A stretch of DNA of 64,000 nt from Pseudooceanicola nanhaiensis DSM 18065 (GTDB lineage Bacteria > Pseudomonadota > Alphaproteobacteria > Rhodobacterales > Rhodobacteraceae): contig NZ_JHZF01000011.1 in the NCBI RefSeq assembly GCF_000688295.1, forward strand, positions 1,706,288-1,770,287. The letters are read 5' to 3'. This document shows positions 37,469-46,603 of the stretch, piece after piece (position 1 is the first letter of the stretch; the number at the start of each line of letters is the position of its first letter). A program made the translations under genes and the position numbers. The notes beneath the pieces were generated by a model. That model did no database searches, was not told the origin of the DNA, and was given only the letters and a program-made list of their open reading frames with translations.

Positions 37469-38676
37469 AGGAACGATCTCCCCTTGCCTTGGGGCGGGAC
37501 GCCCAGGTGGTCCGCGACGCTCGCGGCGATATCGGTGAAGGCGACGAGGCCGGCCTCGCCCGCCCCCTTGCCCGCGACCAGCACGGGCACGCGCTCGCGG
37601 GTGTGATCGGTGCCGATCCATGTCGGATCGTTGCCGTGGTCGGCGGTGACGACCAGCATGTCGCCGGCGCGCAGGCGGGGCAGGATCGTGCCGAGCTCCC
37701 GGTCGAACCATTCGAGCGCGCGGGCATAGCCCGACACGTCGCGGCGGTGGCCGTAGAGGCTGTCGAACTCGACGAAATTGGCGAAGGTGAGAGAGCCCTC
37801 CTCCGCCTCCTCCACCAGCCGCTTCAGATGCTTCATCAGCTCGGCGTCCGAGCCCTTCACCACGTCGTCGATCCCCTGCATCGAGAAGATGTCGCCGATT
37901 TTCCCCACGCCATGCACCGTCCGCCCCGCGCCCTGTACCCAGTCGCAGAGCGTCGGGCTGGGCGGGGCGAGCGCAAAGTCCTTGCGGTTCGTCGTCCGGG
38001 TGAAGCCGGAGGCCGCGTCCCCCACGAAGGGGCGGGCGATGACCCGGCCGACCCGCATGTTATGCAAAGTGGGGGCCAGCGCTTTGCAAAGGTCATAAAG
38101 CCGTTGCAGACCAAAGGCTTCCTCGTGGCAGGCGATCTGGAAGACGCTGTCGGCAGAGGTGTAGCAGATGGGTTTCCCGGTCCGGACATGCTCTGCGCCC
38201 AGCTCGTTCACGATGACCGTTCCGGACGCGTGGCAATTGCCGAGGATGCCGTCCGCGCCGGCGGCCCTGGCGGCTTCGGCGACGAGGTCGGGCGGGAAGG
38301 ACTTCTCCTTGTCGGGGAAGTAGGTCCAGTCCCACGGCACCGGCACGCCCGCCAGTTCCCAGTGGCCCGAGGGCGTGTCCTTGCCGGGCGAGACCTCGGA
38401 TGCCGCGCCCCAGAGGCCCTGCGGTTCCGCCGCGAGCCCCGGCGTCGCATCGCCCGAGGCAAGCCGGATCGCCGCCCCGAGCCCGAGGCTGTCCATCACC
38501 GGCAGCCGGAGCGGACCGGAGCGCCCCTCCTCCGCCTTTCCCGCCGCGCAGGCCTGCGCGATATGGGCGAGCGTGTTGGCCCCGGTGTCCGGCGTGGTGC
38601 CGTTGAAGAAGCGGTCCGCATCGGGGGCGCCGCCGCAGCCGACGCTGTCGATGACGATCAGGAAGGCGCGCGTCAT
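37465..38676 (-). CDS. deoB: Phosphopentomutase
   Basis: A 403-residue manganese enzyme that interconverts (deoxy)ribose 1- and 5-phosphate. The alkaline-phosphatase-like metal site is visible in IVIDSVGCGGAPDADRF at the N-terminus and VTADHGNDPTWIGTDHTRE near the C-terminus; GKDTPSGHWE contains the residue that is phosphorylated. ATG overlaps the deoA stop as ATGA. Takes the sugar phosphate made by DeoA. Confidence 0.96.
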   Translation of the reverse strand: MTRAFLIVIDSVGCGGAPDADRFFNGTTPDTGANTLAHIAQACAAGKAEEGRSGPLRLPVMDSLGLGAAIRLASGDATPGLAAEPQGLWGAASEVSPGKDTPSGHWELAGVPVPWDWTYFPDKEKSFPPDLVAEAARAAGADGILGNCHASGTVIVNELGAEHVRTGKPICYTSADSVFQIACHEEAFGLQRLYDLCKALAPTLHNMRVGRVIARPFVGDAASGFTRTTNRKDFALAPPSPTLCDWVQGAGRTVHGVGKIGDIFSMQGIDDVVKGSDAELMKHLKRLVEEAEEGSLTFANFVEFDSLYGHRRDVSGYARALEWFDRELGTILPRLRAGDMLVVTADHGNDPTWIGTDHTRERVPVLVAGKGAGEAGLVAFTDIAASVADHLGVPPQGKGRSFL

Positions 38677-39980
38677 GGGCCGATCCTGTCACGGATGAGC
38701 CGGGGCACCTCGGGCCGGGTGTCGGAGAGCGTCACCGCCGCCTGCACCTCGGCCACCGCCCGGTCGGCGCCATCGGTGCGCGCCGCGTGGACGCGGGCGA
38801 GCGGCTGGCCCTTCTCGACCCAGGCGCCCATGGGCAGGATGTCGGAGATGCCGACCGAGGGGTCGACCGTGTCGCTTTCCACCTGACGCCCGCCGCCGAG
38901 GCCCACGACCGTCAGGCCCAGGGCCTCGCCCGCGAAGCCCGCGACATAGCCCGCGGCCGGAGCGGCGACCTCGCGGATCACGGTCGCCTCGGGCAGGAAC
39001 CGCGCCCAGTCCTCGACGAAGCCGAGCGGTCCGCCCTGCGCGGCGATCATGCGGCCGAAGGCTTCCGCCGCGGCCCCCGAGTCGATGGCCTTCGCCACCG
39101 CCGCGGCCCCCGTATCCACGTCCGGGGCCAGTCCGCCGCCGCACAGCACGACGCCGCCCAGCACCGCGGTGATCTCGGCCAGCGGGCCGGAGGCGGCGCC
39201 GGTCAGGACCCGCATCGCCTCGGCCACCTCGAGCGCATTGCCAAGGGACGGGACCAGCGGCTGGTTCATGTCCGAGAGCACCGCCGCCGTCGGGCAGCCC
39301 GCGGCGTTCGCGGTGGAGACAAGCGCCTCGGCCAGCCCGCGGGCGTCCTCCTCGGACTTCATGAAGGCGCCCGAGCCGGTCTTCACGTCGAGCACCAGCC
39401 CGTCGAGCCCTGCCGCGAGCTTCTTCGACAGGATCGAGGCGGTGATCAGATCGAGGCTCTCGACCGTCGCCGAGACGTCGCGCACGGCGTAGAGACGGCG
39501 GTCGGCGGGGGCAATCGCGGCACTGGCCGCGACGATGGCGCAACCGGCCTTTCCGACGGTGTCCCGAAAGCGGGCCTCGTCGAGCAGCGTGGTCACGCCG
39601 GGGATCGATTCGAGCTTGTCGAGCGTGCCGCCGGTGTGGCCGAGGCCCCGGCCCGAGATCATCGGGACATAGGCGCCGCAGGCGGCGAGCGCGGGGGCGA
39701 GGACGAGGCTGACGCAATCGCCGATCCCCCCGGTCGAATGCTTGTCGAGCGCCGGGCCCGGCAGATCCCAGCTCAGCCGCTGCCCGCTGTCGCGCATGGC
39801 GAGCGTGAGCGCCACGCGCCCCTCTTCCGAAAGCCCCCTGAGCAGCACCGCCATTGCGAAGGCCCCGGCCTGCGCGTCGGTCACGCCGCCATCGGCGAGC
39901 CCGGCGGCGAACCAGCCCAGCTCCTCGTGCGAGGGCGTGCCGCCGTCCCGCACCGTGGCGATGATCCTGCGTGCATCCAT
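38673..39980 (-). CDS. deoA: Thymidine phosphorylase
   Basis: A 435-residue pyrimidine nucleoside phosphorylase. Signature segments are WDLPGPALDKHSTGGIGDCVSLVLAP, ISGRGLGHTGGTLDKLESIPG (phosphate and base site), SILSKKLAAGLDGLVLDVKTGSGAFM. Length fits the family. ATG 39980 overlaps the cdd stop by one base (TGATG). Releases thymine or uracil from deoxynucleosides for Upp and sugar phosphate for DeoB. No deoC is in the window. Confidence 0.95.
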   Translation of the reverse strand: MDARRIIATVRDGGTPSHEELGWFAAGLADGGVTDAQAGAFAMAVLLRGLSEEGRVALTLAMRDSGQRLSWDLPGPALDKHSTGGIGDCVSLVLAPALAACGAYVPMISGRGLGHTGGTLDKLESIPGVTTLLDEARFRDTVGKAGCAIVAASAAIAPADRRLYAVRDVSATVESLDLITASILSKKLAAGLDGLVLDVKTGSGAFMKSEEDARGLAEALVSTANAAGCPTAAVLSDMNQPLVPSLGNALEVAEAMRVLTGAASGPLAEITAVLGGVVLCGGGLAPDVDTGAAAVAKAIDSGAAAEAFGRMIAAQGGPLGFVEDWARFLPEATVIREVAAPAAGYVAGFAGEALGLTVVGLGGGRQVESDTVDPSVGISDILPMGAWVEKGQPLARVHAARTDGADRAVAEVQAAVTLSDTRPEVPRLIRDRIGP

Positions 39981-40372
39981 CAGGCGCGGTCCATGTGCGA
40001 GGCGTCGAAACGGCCCGGCAGGATCTCGGCCAGCGTCATCTCTTGCGTGGCGCCGTCCGTGGTGCACATGGTGAGCACGACCTCCGGCCCGCCGAATTCC
40101 ACCAGCTTCTGGCGGCACCCGCCGCAGGGCGGCACCGGCGCGGGGCTGTCGGCGATGACCAGCACCTCGGTCAGGACCGTCTCGCCGGCCGCGACCATGG
40201 CGGCGATGGCGCCGGCCTCGGCGCAGGTGCCTTCGGGATAGGCCACGTTCTCGACGTTGCAGCCCGCGTAGATCGCGCCCGAGGCGGCCCGGACGGCCGC
40301 CCCCACCTTGAAGTTGGAATAGGGCGCATAGGCGTTTTCCCGCACATCCCTGGCGGCTTGCAGCAGATCCAT
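39980..40372 (-). CDS. cdd: Cytidine deaminase
   Basis: A 130-residue zinc enzyme. Zinc and acid motifs are CAEAGAIAAM (with the preceding GCNVENVAYPEGT) and PPCGGCRQ. Length equals that of small tetrameric cytidine deaminases. I chose ATG 40372 (MDLLQAARDV), with GGGAG eight bases upstream; ATG 40396 would add 8 residues. First gene of the five-gene salvage operon, divergent from maeB. Confidence 0.95.
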   Translation of the reverse strand: MDLLQAARDVRENAYAPYSNFKVGAAVRAASGAIYAGCNVENVAYPEGTCAEAGAIAAMVAAGETVLTEVLVIADSPAPVPPCGGCRQKLVEFGGPEVVLTMCTTDGATQEMTLAEILPGRFDASHMDRA

Positions 40373-40508
40373 GGCGTCATCTCCCTGTTCCTTCATCGCG
40401 ACACTCTCGACAAGCGGCGTGCCGAGTGCAAGCACGCCGTGGCGGAGGGCTCGCACCGGGGCCGTCCGACCCATGCAAATGCGCCACCTTTCCGGCGTCG
40501 CGAAAATA

Positions 40509-40522
40509 GTTTAACGCTAAAC
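40509..40522. promoter_or_regulatory. GTTTA-ACGC-TAAAC palindrome between cdd and maeB
   Basis: A perfect 5-4-5 inverted repeat, 24 bases before the maeB start and within the divergent promoter region of the salvage operon. A possible operator; the binding protein is not known. Confidence 0.4.
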
Positions 40523-40545
40523 CATCCATTTCAAGAGAGGCGATC

Positions 40546-42822
40546 ATGTCCGACGGCAAGGAGTCCCAGCTCAGCCCCGCGCTTTCCTATCACCAGAACC
40601 CGAAGCCCGGGAAACTGGAGATCCGCGCGACCAAGCCGCTTGCCAACGGGCGCGACCTGAGCCTGGCCTATTCGCCCGGCGTGGCCGAGGCCTGCCTCGA
40701 GATCGGCAAGGACGAGACCGCGGCCTCGCGTTACACCGCGCGCGGCAACCTCGTGGCGGTCGTGTCGAACGGGACGGCGGTGCTGGGGCTCGGGAACATC
40801 GGGGCGCTGGCCTCGAAGCCGGTGATGGAGGGCAAGGCCGTCCTCTTCAAGAAATTCGCCGGGATCGACTGCTTCGACATCGAGGTGAACGAACCCGACC
40901 CGGAAAGGCTCGCCGACATCGTCTGCGCGCTCGAGCCCACCTTCGGGGCGATCAACCTCGAGGACATCAAGGCGCCCGACTGCTTCGTGGTCGAGAAGCT
41001 CTGCCGCGAGCGGATGAACATTCCCGTCTTCCACGACGACCAGCACGGCACCGCGATCGTCGTGGGCGCGGCGGCGACCAATGCGCTGCGGGTGGCCGGA
41101 AAGGCGTTCGAGGACATCAAGATCGTCTCGACCGGGGGCGGCGCGGCGGGGATCGCCTGCCTCAACATGCTGCTGAAGCTCGGCGTCAAGCGCGAGAACG
41201 TCTGGCTCTGCGATATCCACGGGCTGGTGCACGAGGGCCGCGAGGTCGACATGAACCCGCAGAAGGCGCTCTTCGCGCAGGCCTCCGACAGGCGGACACT
41301 GGACGAGGTGATCGACGGGGCGGACCTGTTCCTCGGGCTCTCGGGGCCGAACGTGCTGAGCCCCGAGATGGTGGCCAGGATGGCCCCCCGCCCGATCATC
41401 TTCGCGCTCGCCAACCCCACGCCCGAGATCATGCCCGACGCCGCCCGCGCCGTGGCGCCGGATGCGATCATCGCGACGGGCCGGTCGGATTTCCCGAACC
41501 AGGTCAACAACGTGCTGTGTTTCCCGTTCATCTTCCGCGGCGCGCTCGACGTCGGCGCGACCGAGATCAACGACGAGATGCAGATCGCCTGCATCGAGGG
41601 GATCGCCGCGCTGGCCCGTGCCACCACCTCGGCCGAGGCGGCGGCGGCCTACCAGGGCGAACAGCTCACCTTCGGGGCCGACTACCTGATCCCGAAACCC
41701 TTCGATCCCCGCCTCTCGGCCGTGGTCTCGACCGCCGTGGCAAAGGCCGCGATGGACTCGGGCGTGGCGATGCGGCCGCTCGAGGACCTCGAGGCCTATC
41801 GCGAGAAGCTCCGCTCCTCGGTCTTCAAGTCGGCGCTCCTCATGCGGCCGGTGTTCGAGGCCGCCCGCACGGCCTCGCGCCGGATCGTCTTCGCGGAGGG
41901 CGAGGACGAACGCGTGCTCCGCGCCGCGCAGGCGATCATCGAGGAGACCACCGAGACGCCGATCCTGATCGGCCGTCCCGAGGTGATCGAGCACCGCTGC
42001 GAACGCGCGGGGCTGAAGATCCGCCCCGACACCGACTTCAACATCGTGAACCCCGAGAACGACCCGCGCTACCGCGACTACTGGGGCACCTATCACGAGC
42101 TCATGGCCCGGCGCGGTGTCACCCCCGACACCGCCCGCGCGATCATGCGGACGAACACCACCGCCATCGGCGCCGTCATGGTCCACCGCGGCGAGGCCGA
42201 CAGCCTGATCTGCGGCACCTTCGGCGAATATCGCTGGCACCTGGGCTACGTGGAGCAGATCCTCGGCGCGGACACCTACAAGCCGGTCGGTGGCCTCTCG
42301 CTGATGATCCTCGAGGACGGGCCGCTCTTCCTCGCCGACACGCATGTGCATTCGGAACCCTCGGCCGAGGAACTGGCCGAGATCGCCATCGGCGCCGCGC
42401 GCCACGTGAAGCGCTTCGGGGTGGTCCCGAACGTCGCGCTCTGCTCGCGCTCGCAGTTCGGCAACCAGGACACCGAACACGCCCGGCGGATCCGCGAGGC
42501 CATCGCGATCCTCGACAGCGCGCCGCGGGATTTCTGCTACGAGGGCGAGATGAACGTGGACACCGCGCTCGATCCGGATCTGCGCGAGACGGTCCTGCCC
42601 GGCAACCGGATGAAGGGCGCGGCCAACGTGCTGATCTTCGGCCACGCGGACGCGGCCTCGGGGGTGCGGAACATTCTCAAGATGAAGGGCGGCGGGCTCG
42701 AGGTCGGGCCGATCCTGATGGGAATGGGCAACCGGGCGCATATCGTGACCAACTCGATCACCGCGCGGGGCCTGCTGAACATGGCGGCCATCGCGGGCAC
42801 GCCGGTCGCGCATTACGGCTGA
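40546..42822 (+). CDS. maeB: NADP-dependent malic enzyme with phosphotransacetylase-like domain
   Basis: A 758-residue MaeB-type protein. Residues about 1-430 form the malic enzyme (SLAYSPGVAEAC, NLEDIKAPDCFVVE, FHDDQHGTAIV, and the dinucleotide loop STGGGAAGIACLNML); residues about 440-758 resemble phosphotransacetylase (IVFAEGEDERVLRAAQ, LPGNRMKGAANVLIF) and usually serve allosteric control. It decarboxylates malate to pyruvate, giving NADPH. GAGAGG precedes the ATG. Monocistronic; a strong hairpin follows. Confidence 0.95.
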   Translation: MSDGKESQLSPALSYHQNPKPGKLEIRATKPLANGRDLSLAYSPGVAEACLEIGKDETAASRYTARGNLVAVVSNGTAVLGLGNIGALASKPVMEGKAVLFKKFAGIDCFDIEVNEPDPERLADIVCALEPTFGAINLEDIKAPDCFVVEKLCRERMNIPVFHDDQHGTAIVVGAAATNALRVAGKAFEDIKIVSTGGGAAGIACLNMLLKLGVKRENVWLCDIHGLVHEGREVDMNPQKALFAQASDRRTLDEVIDGADLFLGLSGPNVLSPEMVARMAPRPIIFALANPTPEIMPDAARAVAPDAIIATGRSDFPNQVNNVLCFPFIFRGALDVGATEINDEMQIACIEGIAALARATTSAEAAAAYQGEQLTFGADYLIPKPFDPRLSAVVSTAVAKAAMDSGVAMRPLEDLEAYREKLRSSVFKSALLMRPVFEAARTASRRIVFAEGEDERVLRAAQAIIEETTETPILIGRPEVIEHRCERAGLKIRPDTDFNIVNPENDPRYRDYWGTYHELMARRGVTPDTARAIMRTNTTAIGAVMVHRGEADSLICGTFGEYRWHLGYVEQILGADTYKPVGGLSLMILEDGPLFLADTHVHSEPSAEELAEIAIGAARHVKRFGVVPNVALCSRSQFGNQDTEHARRIREAIAILDSAPRDFCYEGEMNVDTALDPDLRETVLPGNRMKGAANVLIFGHADAASGVRNILKMKGGGLEVGPILMGMGNRAHIVTNSITARGLLNMAAIAGTPVAHYG

Positions 42823-42827
42823 GTGTC

Positions 42828-42854
42828 GCGCCGCCGTTCTGGGGACGGCGGCGC
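42828..42854 (+). terminator. Hairpin after maeB
   Basis: GCGCCGCCGT (42828-42837) pairs perfectly with ACGGCGGCGC (42845-42854) five bases after the maeB stop. There is no T-run, so termination is likely but not certain. Confidence 0.6.
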
Positions 42855-42865
42855 GCCGTGTCAGG

Positions 42866-42922
42866 TCACTTCTTGGTGGTCTTTTCGCCGGGTTTCGACG
42901 GTTTCTTCTTGGTGTCGGCCAT
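42866..42922 (-). CDS. Possible 18-residue lysine-rich peptide
   Basis: Minus-strand ATG at 42922 gives MADTKKKPSKPGEKTTKK then stop; AAGGAT lies about 9 bases upstream. Seven of 18 residues are lysine. It may be a true microprotein or chance; no homologue is known to me. Confidence 0.3.
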   Translation of the reverse strand: MADTKKKPSKPGEKTTKK

Positions 42923-43226
42923 GGCCGTGATCCTTGGCAAGAGGGGCGGCGGAATGCCGTCCCTGACGTAAATCCAAGCTCCTGAAGCCCCGATTCCGCA
43001 AGCGCGATTTGCGGTGAAACATTGACGTGATCCCGGCCTCGGCGGCGGTTGGCCGACGGCCCTCCCCCGGGGGCGCATCCGCGCGCGCGGCGCATCCTCC
43101 CGGCCCCTCCGGGACGCACCGGGCTCCACCCTGGCGCGATCCGTTCGGGCACCCCGCCCCTTGTCTTCCGGCGCCATGCCCGTCTAACTCCCCCACAATC
43201 ATCATGCGGCGAAGGAGGAGCACCCG

Positions 43227-45119
43227 ATGAGCTACGCAGAGGTCTACGGGCGCTGGCAATCGGACCCCGAGGGGTTCTGGATGGAGCAGGCCGAGGCGAT
43301 CGACTGGGTGAAGAAGCCCTCGAAGGCGCTCTGGGACGAAAACGCGCCGCTCTATGAATGGTATGTCGACGGCGAGGTGAACACCTGCTGGAACGCGGTC
43401 GACCGCCATGTCGAGAACGGGCGGGGCTCCCAGGTCGCGCTGATCCATGACAGCCCGGTCACCGGGACGGTGCAGAAGATCACCTATGCCGAGCTGCGCA
43501 ACCGCGTGGCCCTGCTGGCGGGCGCGCTGCGGGCCAGGGGCGTCGAGAAGGGCGACCGGGTGATCATCTACATGCCGATGGTGCCGCAGGCGATCGAGGC
43601 GATGCTGGCCTGTGCCCGGATCGGCGCGATCCATTCGGTCGTCTTCGGCGGGTTCGCGAGCCATGAACTGGCCGTCCGGATCGACGATTGCAAGCCCAGG
43701 GCGATCATCGCGGCCTCCTGCGGGGTCGAGCCGGGGCGCGTGGTGCATTACAAGCCGCTTCTCGACGGGGCCATCGCGCAGGCGGCGCACAAACCCGATT
43801 TCTGCGTGATCTTCCAGCGCGAACAGGAGGTCGCGGAGCTCGAGCCCGGCCGCGACGTCGACTGGCACGCCTTCCAGTACGGCGTGGAGCCGGCCGAATG
43901 TGTCCCGGTCGCGGGCAACCACCCGGCCTATATCCTCTACACCTCGGGCACCACGGGCCAGCCCAAGGGCGTGATCCGGCCGACCGCAGGCCACCTCGTG
44001 GCGCTGAACTGGTCGATGAAGAACGTCTACAACGTCGATCCGGGCGACGTGTTCTGGGCCGCCTCGGACGTCGGCTGGGTCGTCGGCCACAGCTACATCT
44101 GCTATGCGCCGCTGATCCACGGCAACACGTCCATCGTGTTCGAGGGCAAGCCCGTCGGCACCCCCGACGCGGGCACCTACTGGCGGGTCATGGCGGATCA
44201 CGGGGTGCGCAGCTTCTTCACCGCCCCGACCGCCTTCCGCGCCGTGAAGCGCGAGGATCCGCAGGGCGAATTCATCCGGAAACACGACCTCAGCAAGCTC
44301 GAGATCGTCTACCTGGCCGGAGAGCGCGCCGACCCGGACACGATCAACTGGGCGAAGCGCATGCTCGACAAGCCCGTCATCGACCATTGGTGGCAGACCG
44401 AGACCGGCTGGCCGATCGCCGCGAACCCGGTCGGCATCGAGCTTCTGCCGGTGAAGGTCGGCTCGCCCTCCGTGGCAATGCCGGGCTACGAGATCCACAT
44501 CCTCGACGAGGCCGGCAAGGAACTGCCGCGCGGCGAGCTTGGCGCGATCGCGGTGAAGCTGCCCCTGCCCCCGGGCACGCTGCCCACGCTGTGGAATGCC
44601 GAAGCGCGGTTCCGGAAGTCCTACCTCGACACCTTCCCAGGCTACTACGAGACCGGGGACGCGGGCATGATCGACGAGGACGGGTATCTCTACATCATGG
44701 CGCGCACGGACGATGTCATCAACGTGGCGGGTCACCGGTTGTCGACCGGCGCGATGGAGGAGGTGCTGGCCAACCACCCGGACGTCGCCGAGACGGCGGT
44801 GATCGGCGTGCATGACGAGCTGAAGGGTCAGCTGCCCGTGGGCTTCGTCTGCCTGACCAAGGGGGTGAACCGGCCGCACGAGGACATCGTGAAGGAATGC
44901 GTCGCGATGGTGCGGGATCAGATCGGCCCGGTCGCGGCCTTCAAGTCGGCGGTCGTGGTGGACCGCCTGCCAAAGACGCGTTCGGGAAAGATCCTCAGGG
45001 CGACGATGGCGAAGATCGCGGACGGCGAGGCGTACAAGATGCCCGCGACGATCGACGATCCGGCGATCCTGGACGAGATCGCTGCGGCCCTGAAGACCAT
45101 CGGCTTCGCCAGGAGCTAG
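43227..45119 (+). CDS. prpE: Propionyl-CoA synthetase
   Basis: A 630-residue AMP-forming ligase. Motifs: YILYTSGTTGQPKGVIRP, DHWWQTETGWPI, YYETGDAGMIDEDGYLYIMARTDDVINVAGHRL and the acetylatable catalytic lysine in KTRSGKILRATM. The segment PTAGHLVALNWSMKNVYNVDPGDVFWAASDVGWVVGHS is characteristic of PrpE rather than Acs. Ribosome site AAGGAGGAG. Converts propionate (or acetate) to its CoA ester; no prpBCD genes are near, so it may feed a methylmalonyl-CoA route. Confidence 0.88.
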   Translation: MSYAEVYGRWQSDPEGFWMEQAEAIDWVKKPSKALWDENAPLYEWYVDGEVNTCWNAVDRHVENGRGSQVALIHDSPVTGTVQKITYAELRNRVALLAGALRARGVEKGDRVIIYMPMVPQAIEAMLACARIGAIHSVVFGGFASHELAVRIDDCKPRAIIAASCGVEPGRVVHYKPLLDGAIAQAAHKPDFCVIFQREQEVAELEPGRDVDWHAFQYGVEPAECVPVAGNHPAYILYTSGTTGQPKGVIRPTAGHLVALNWSMKNVYNVDPGDVFWAASDVGWVVGHSYICYAPLIHGNTSIVFEGKPVGTPDAGTYWRVMADHGVRSFFTAPTAFRAVKREDPQGEFIRKHDLSKLEIVYLAGERADPDTINWAKRMLDKPVIDHWWQTETGWPIAANPVGIELLPVKVGSPSVAMPGYEIHILDEAGKELPRGELGAIAVKLPLPPGTLPTLWNAEARFRKSYLDTFPGYYETGDAGMIDEDGYLYIMARTDDVINVAGHRLSTGAMEEVLANHPDVAETAVIGVHDELKGQLPVGFVCLTKGVNRPHEDIVKECVAMVRDQIGPVAAFKSAVVVDRLPKTRSGKILRATMAKIADGEAYKMPATIDDPAILDEIAAALKTIGFARS

Positions 45120-45137
45120 CGGCCCCGGACATGAAGA

Positions 45138-45165
45138 CGGCGCCGGAGGGGGTCTCCCGGCGCCG
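45138..45165. terminator. Hairpin between prpE and the CsbD gene
   Basis: CGGCGCCGG (45138-45146) pairs perfectly with CCGGCGCCG (45157-45165). It lies between two convergent genes; the T-run is weak on either side. Confidence 0.6.
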
Positions 45166-45188
45166 CCACTCTTGAACCATCCGCGCGG

Positions 45189-45386
45189 TCAGAAGCGACC
45201 GGCGAACTCGTCAACCTGGCGTTCGGCTTCGTCTTTTGCGACGCCGTAACGTTCCTGTACACGGCCGATGAGCTGTTCACGGCGGCCTTCGGCACGGTCC
45301 AGATCATCCTCGGTCAGCTTGCCCCAGTGTTCCTGAGCCTGACCCTTGAGCTGTTTCCAGTTGCCTTCGATGCGGTCCCAATTCAT
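45189..45386 (-). CDS. CsbD-family stress protein
   Basis: A 65-residue hydrophilic protein, MNWDRIEGNWKQLKGQAQEHWGKLTEDDL followed by GRREQLIGRVQERYG, the full CsbD motif set. CsbD proteins are induced by general stress in many bacteria; the molecular role is unknown. AGAGGAG precedes the ATG. A GGAAC-N17-CGTT promoter lies at 45439-45464, which fits stress control. Confidence 0.92.
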   Translation of the reverse strand: MNWDRIEGNWKQLKGQAQEHWGKLTEDDLDRAEGRREQLIGRVQERYGVAKDEAERQVDEFAGRF

Positions 45387-45438
45387 ATCGGTTCTCCTCT
45401 TGAGAGAGCTGGGCCTTATCGCCCGGCTTCGAGGATGA

Positions 45439-45464
45439 AACGCGCCCCCGGCCCGCGCGGTTCC
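45439..45464 (-). promoter_or_regulatory. EcfG-type promoter of the CsbD gene
   Basis: On the minus strand GGAAC (45460-45464), 17 bases, then CGTT (45439-45442). This equals the consensus of the alphaproteobacterial general-stress sigma factor EcfG (GGAAC-N16/17-CGTT). It leaves a leader of about 45 nt. Confidence 0.65.
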
Positions 45465-45598
45465 GAAATCGACAAAGGTTGATCGGCGCGAAACGGCCGC
45501 CCCCGGTTCCCCCTGGCGCGGCGGATATCGCGCCGTAACATGCCGAAATCCCTATGCTTTCCCCAAGCCATCCGGATCGGTCCGGCAGGGAACGGGCG

Positions 45599-46534
45599 TC
45601 AGAGCTCCCGCGCCCAGACCTGCCCCACGAGGTCGTGCCCGAAGGAATGATGCGGCTCTTCCTCGACCAGCTCGAATCCCGCCCGGACATAGATGCGCCG
45701 GGCCGAGACCAGCACGTCATTCGTCCAGAGCTCGATGCGCCGGTAGCCCGCCTCCCGTGCGAAGGCCAGCACCGCGTCGACCAGCCGGGACCCGATCCCC
45801 GCCCCCCGCGCCGCCCGTTCGACGTGGAGCAGCCGGAGCTGTGCCGTCTGCGCGTCCTTCCTGACAACGAAGACCGCGCCGACCCGGGTGCCGTCGATCT
45901 CGGCGATCCAGCCGCGTTCGCGCGCCGGGTCCTGCGTCGCGGCGAATTCCGCGAGGATCTTCAGCACCAGCGTCTCGTATTCCGCGGTCCAGCCGTATTC
46001 GCCCGCGTAAAGCGCCGATTGCCGCGACACGACCCAGCCCAGGTCGCCCGGCTCCGGCGCGCGCAGCTCGACCGAGACCGCCGGATGCGGTCGCCCGCCC
46101 AGCAGGCGCGTGATCAGCCGCATGGCCCGGATGACGCGGGTCCGGTCCTCGCCGGTGAGCCGATCCAGCGCGGCGCCCATCTGCGTCTGCGCCCGCTGGT
46201 CAAGCTCCTGAAAGGCCGCCTCGCCTTCGGATGTCAGGGTGATCCCGAGCCGCTTTGCATGGCCTTCCGTCGGCGCCCGGACGATCAGCCCGGCCCTTTC
46301 GAGCCCCTTCAGCACGCGGCTGATCTGCCCCGCATCCATCCTGAGCGCGCGGGCCATGTCGGCGGCCTGCTGGCCCTTCGGCCCGGTGGCGATCTCGTGC
46401 AGGACCCGCGCCTGCGGCAGCGAGAACGGGCTTTTGAGCATGCGGTCCGACAGGGCGTCCGCGTAGCTGGTGTAGAACCGCGTGAAGCGGCGGGCCTCGG
46501 TGACGGCGCGGGAGAGGGATGTTGACTCGGTCAT
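45599..46534 (-). CDS. MarR-GNAT fusion regulator/acetyltransferase
   Basis: A 311-residue fusion. Residues about 1-150 are a MarR winged helix (FSLPQARVLHEIATGPKGQQAADMARALRMDAGQISRVLKGLERAGLI); residues about 155-311 are a GNAT acetyltransferase (VERAARGAGIGSRLVDAVLAFAREAGYRRIELWTNDVL contains the acetyl-CoA loop RGAGIG). Such fusions are widespread; the acetyl acceptor is unknown. I chose ATG 46534 (MTESTSLSRAV); ATG 46552 would add 6 residues. A 10-bp inverted repeat overlaps the start, so self-repression is likely. Confidence 0.85.
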   Translation of the reverse strand: MTESTSLSRAVTEARRFTRFYTSYADALSDRMLKSPFSLPQARVLHEIATGPKGQQAADMARALRMDAGQISRVLKGLERAGLIVRAPTEGHAKRLGITLTSEGEAAFQELDQRAQTQMGAALDRLTGEDRTRVIRAMRLITRLLGGRPHPAVSVELRAPEPGDLGWVVSRQSALYAGEYGWTAEYETLVLKILAEFAATQDPARERGWIAEIDGTRVGAVFVVRKDAQTAQLRLLHVERAARGAGIGSRLVDAVLAFAREAGYRRIELWTNDVLVSARRIYVRAGFELVEEEPHHSFGHDLVGQVWAREL

Positions 46535-46553
46535 TATTGATCTAGTCAACATC
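46518..46553. promoter_or_regulatory. Likely MarR operator overlapping the start codon
   Basis: GATGTTGACT (46518-46527) and AGTCAACATC (46544-46553) form a perfect 10-bp inverted repeat with 16 bases between, spanning the ATG at 46532-46534. A TTGACA lies just upstream on the minus strand (about 46560), so the repeat would cover the transcription start. Confidence 0.6.
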
Positions 46554-46603
46554 AACCCGCTTCATGTCAAGCCAATTCCTGACGCGCATCGGCGTCAGGG
46601 ACG

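Larger units (their letters stand above)
42823..43226. other. Gene-poor gap between maeB and the propionyl-CoA synthetase gene
   Basis: Holds the hairpin after maeB (42828-42854), one 18-codon minus-strand frame (42866-42922), and about 300 bases of GC-rich sequence with short inverted repeats in which I see no gene. The next gene's ribosome site GAAGGAGGAG begins at about 43211. Confidence 0.6.
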
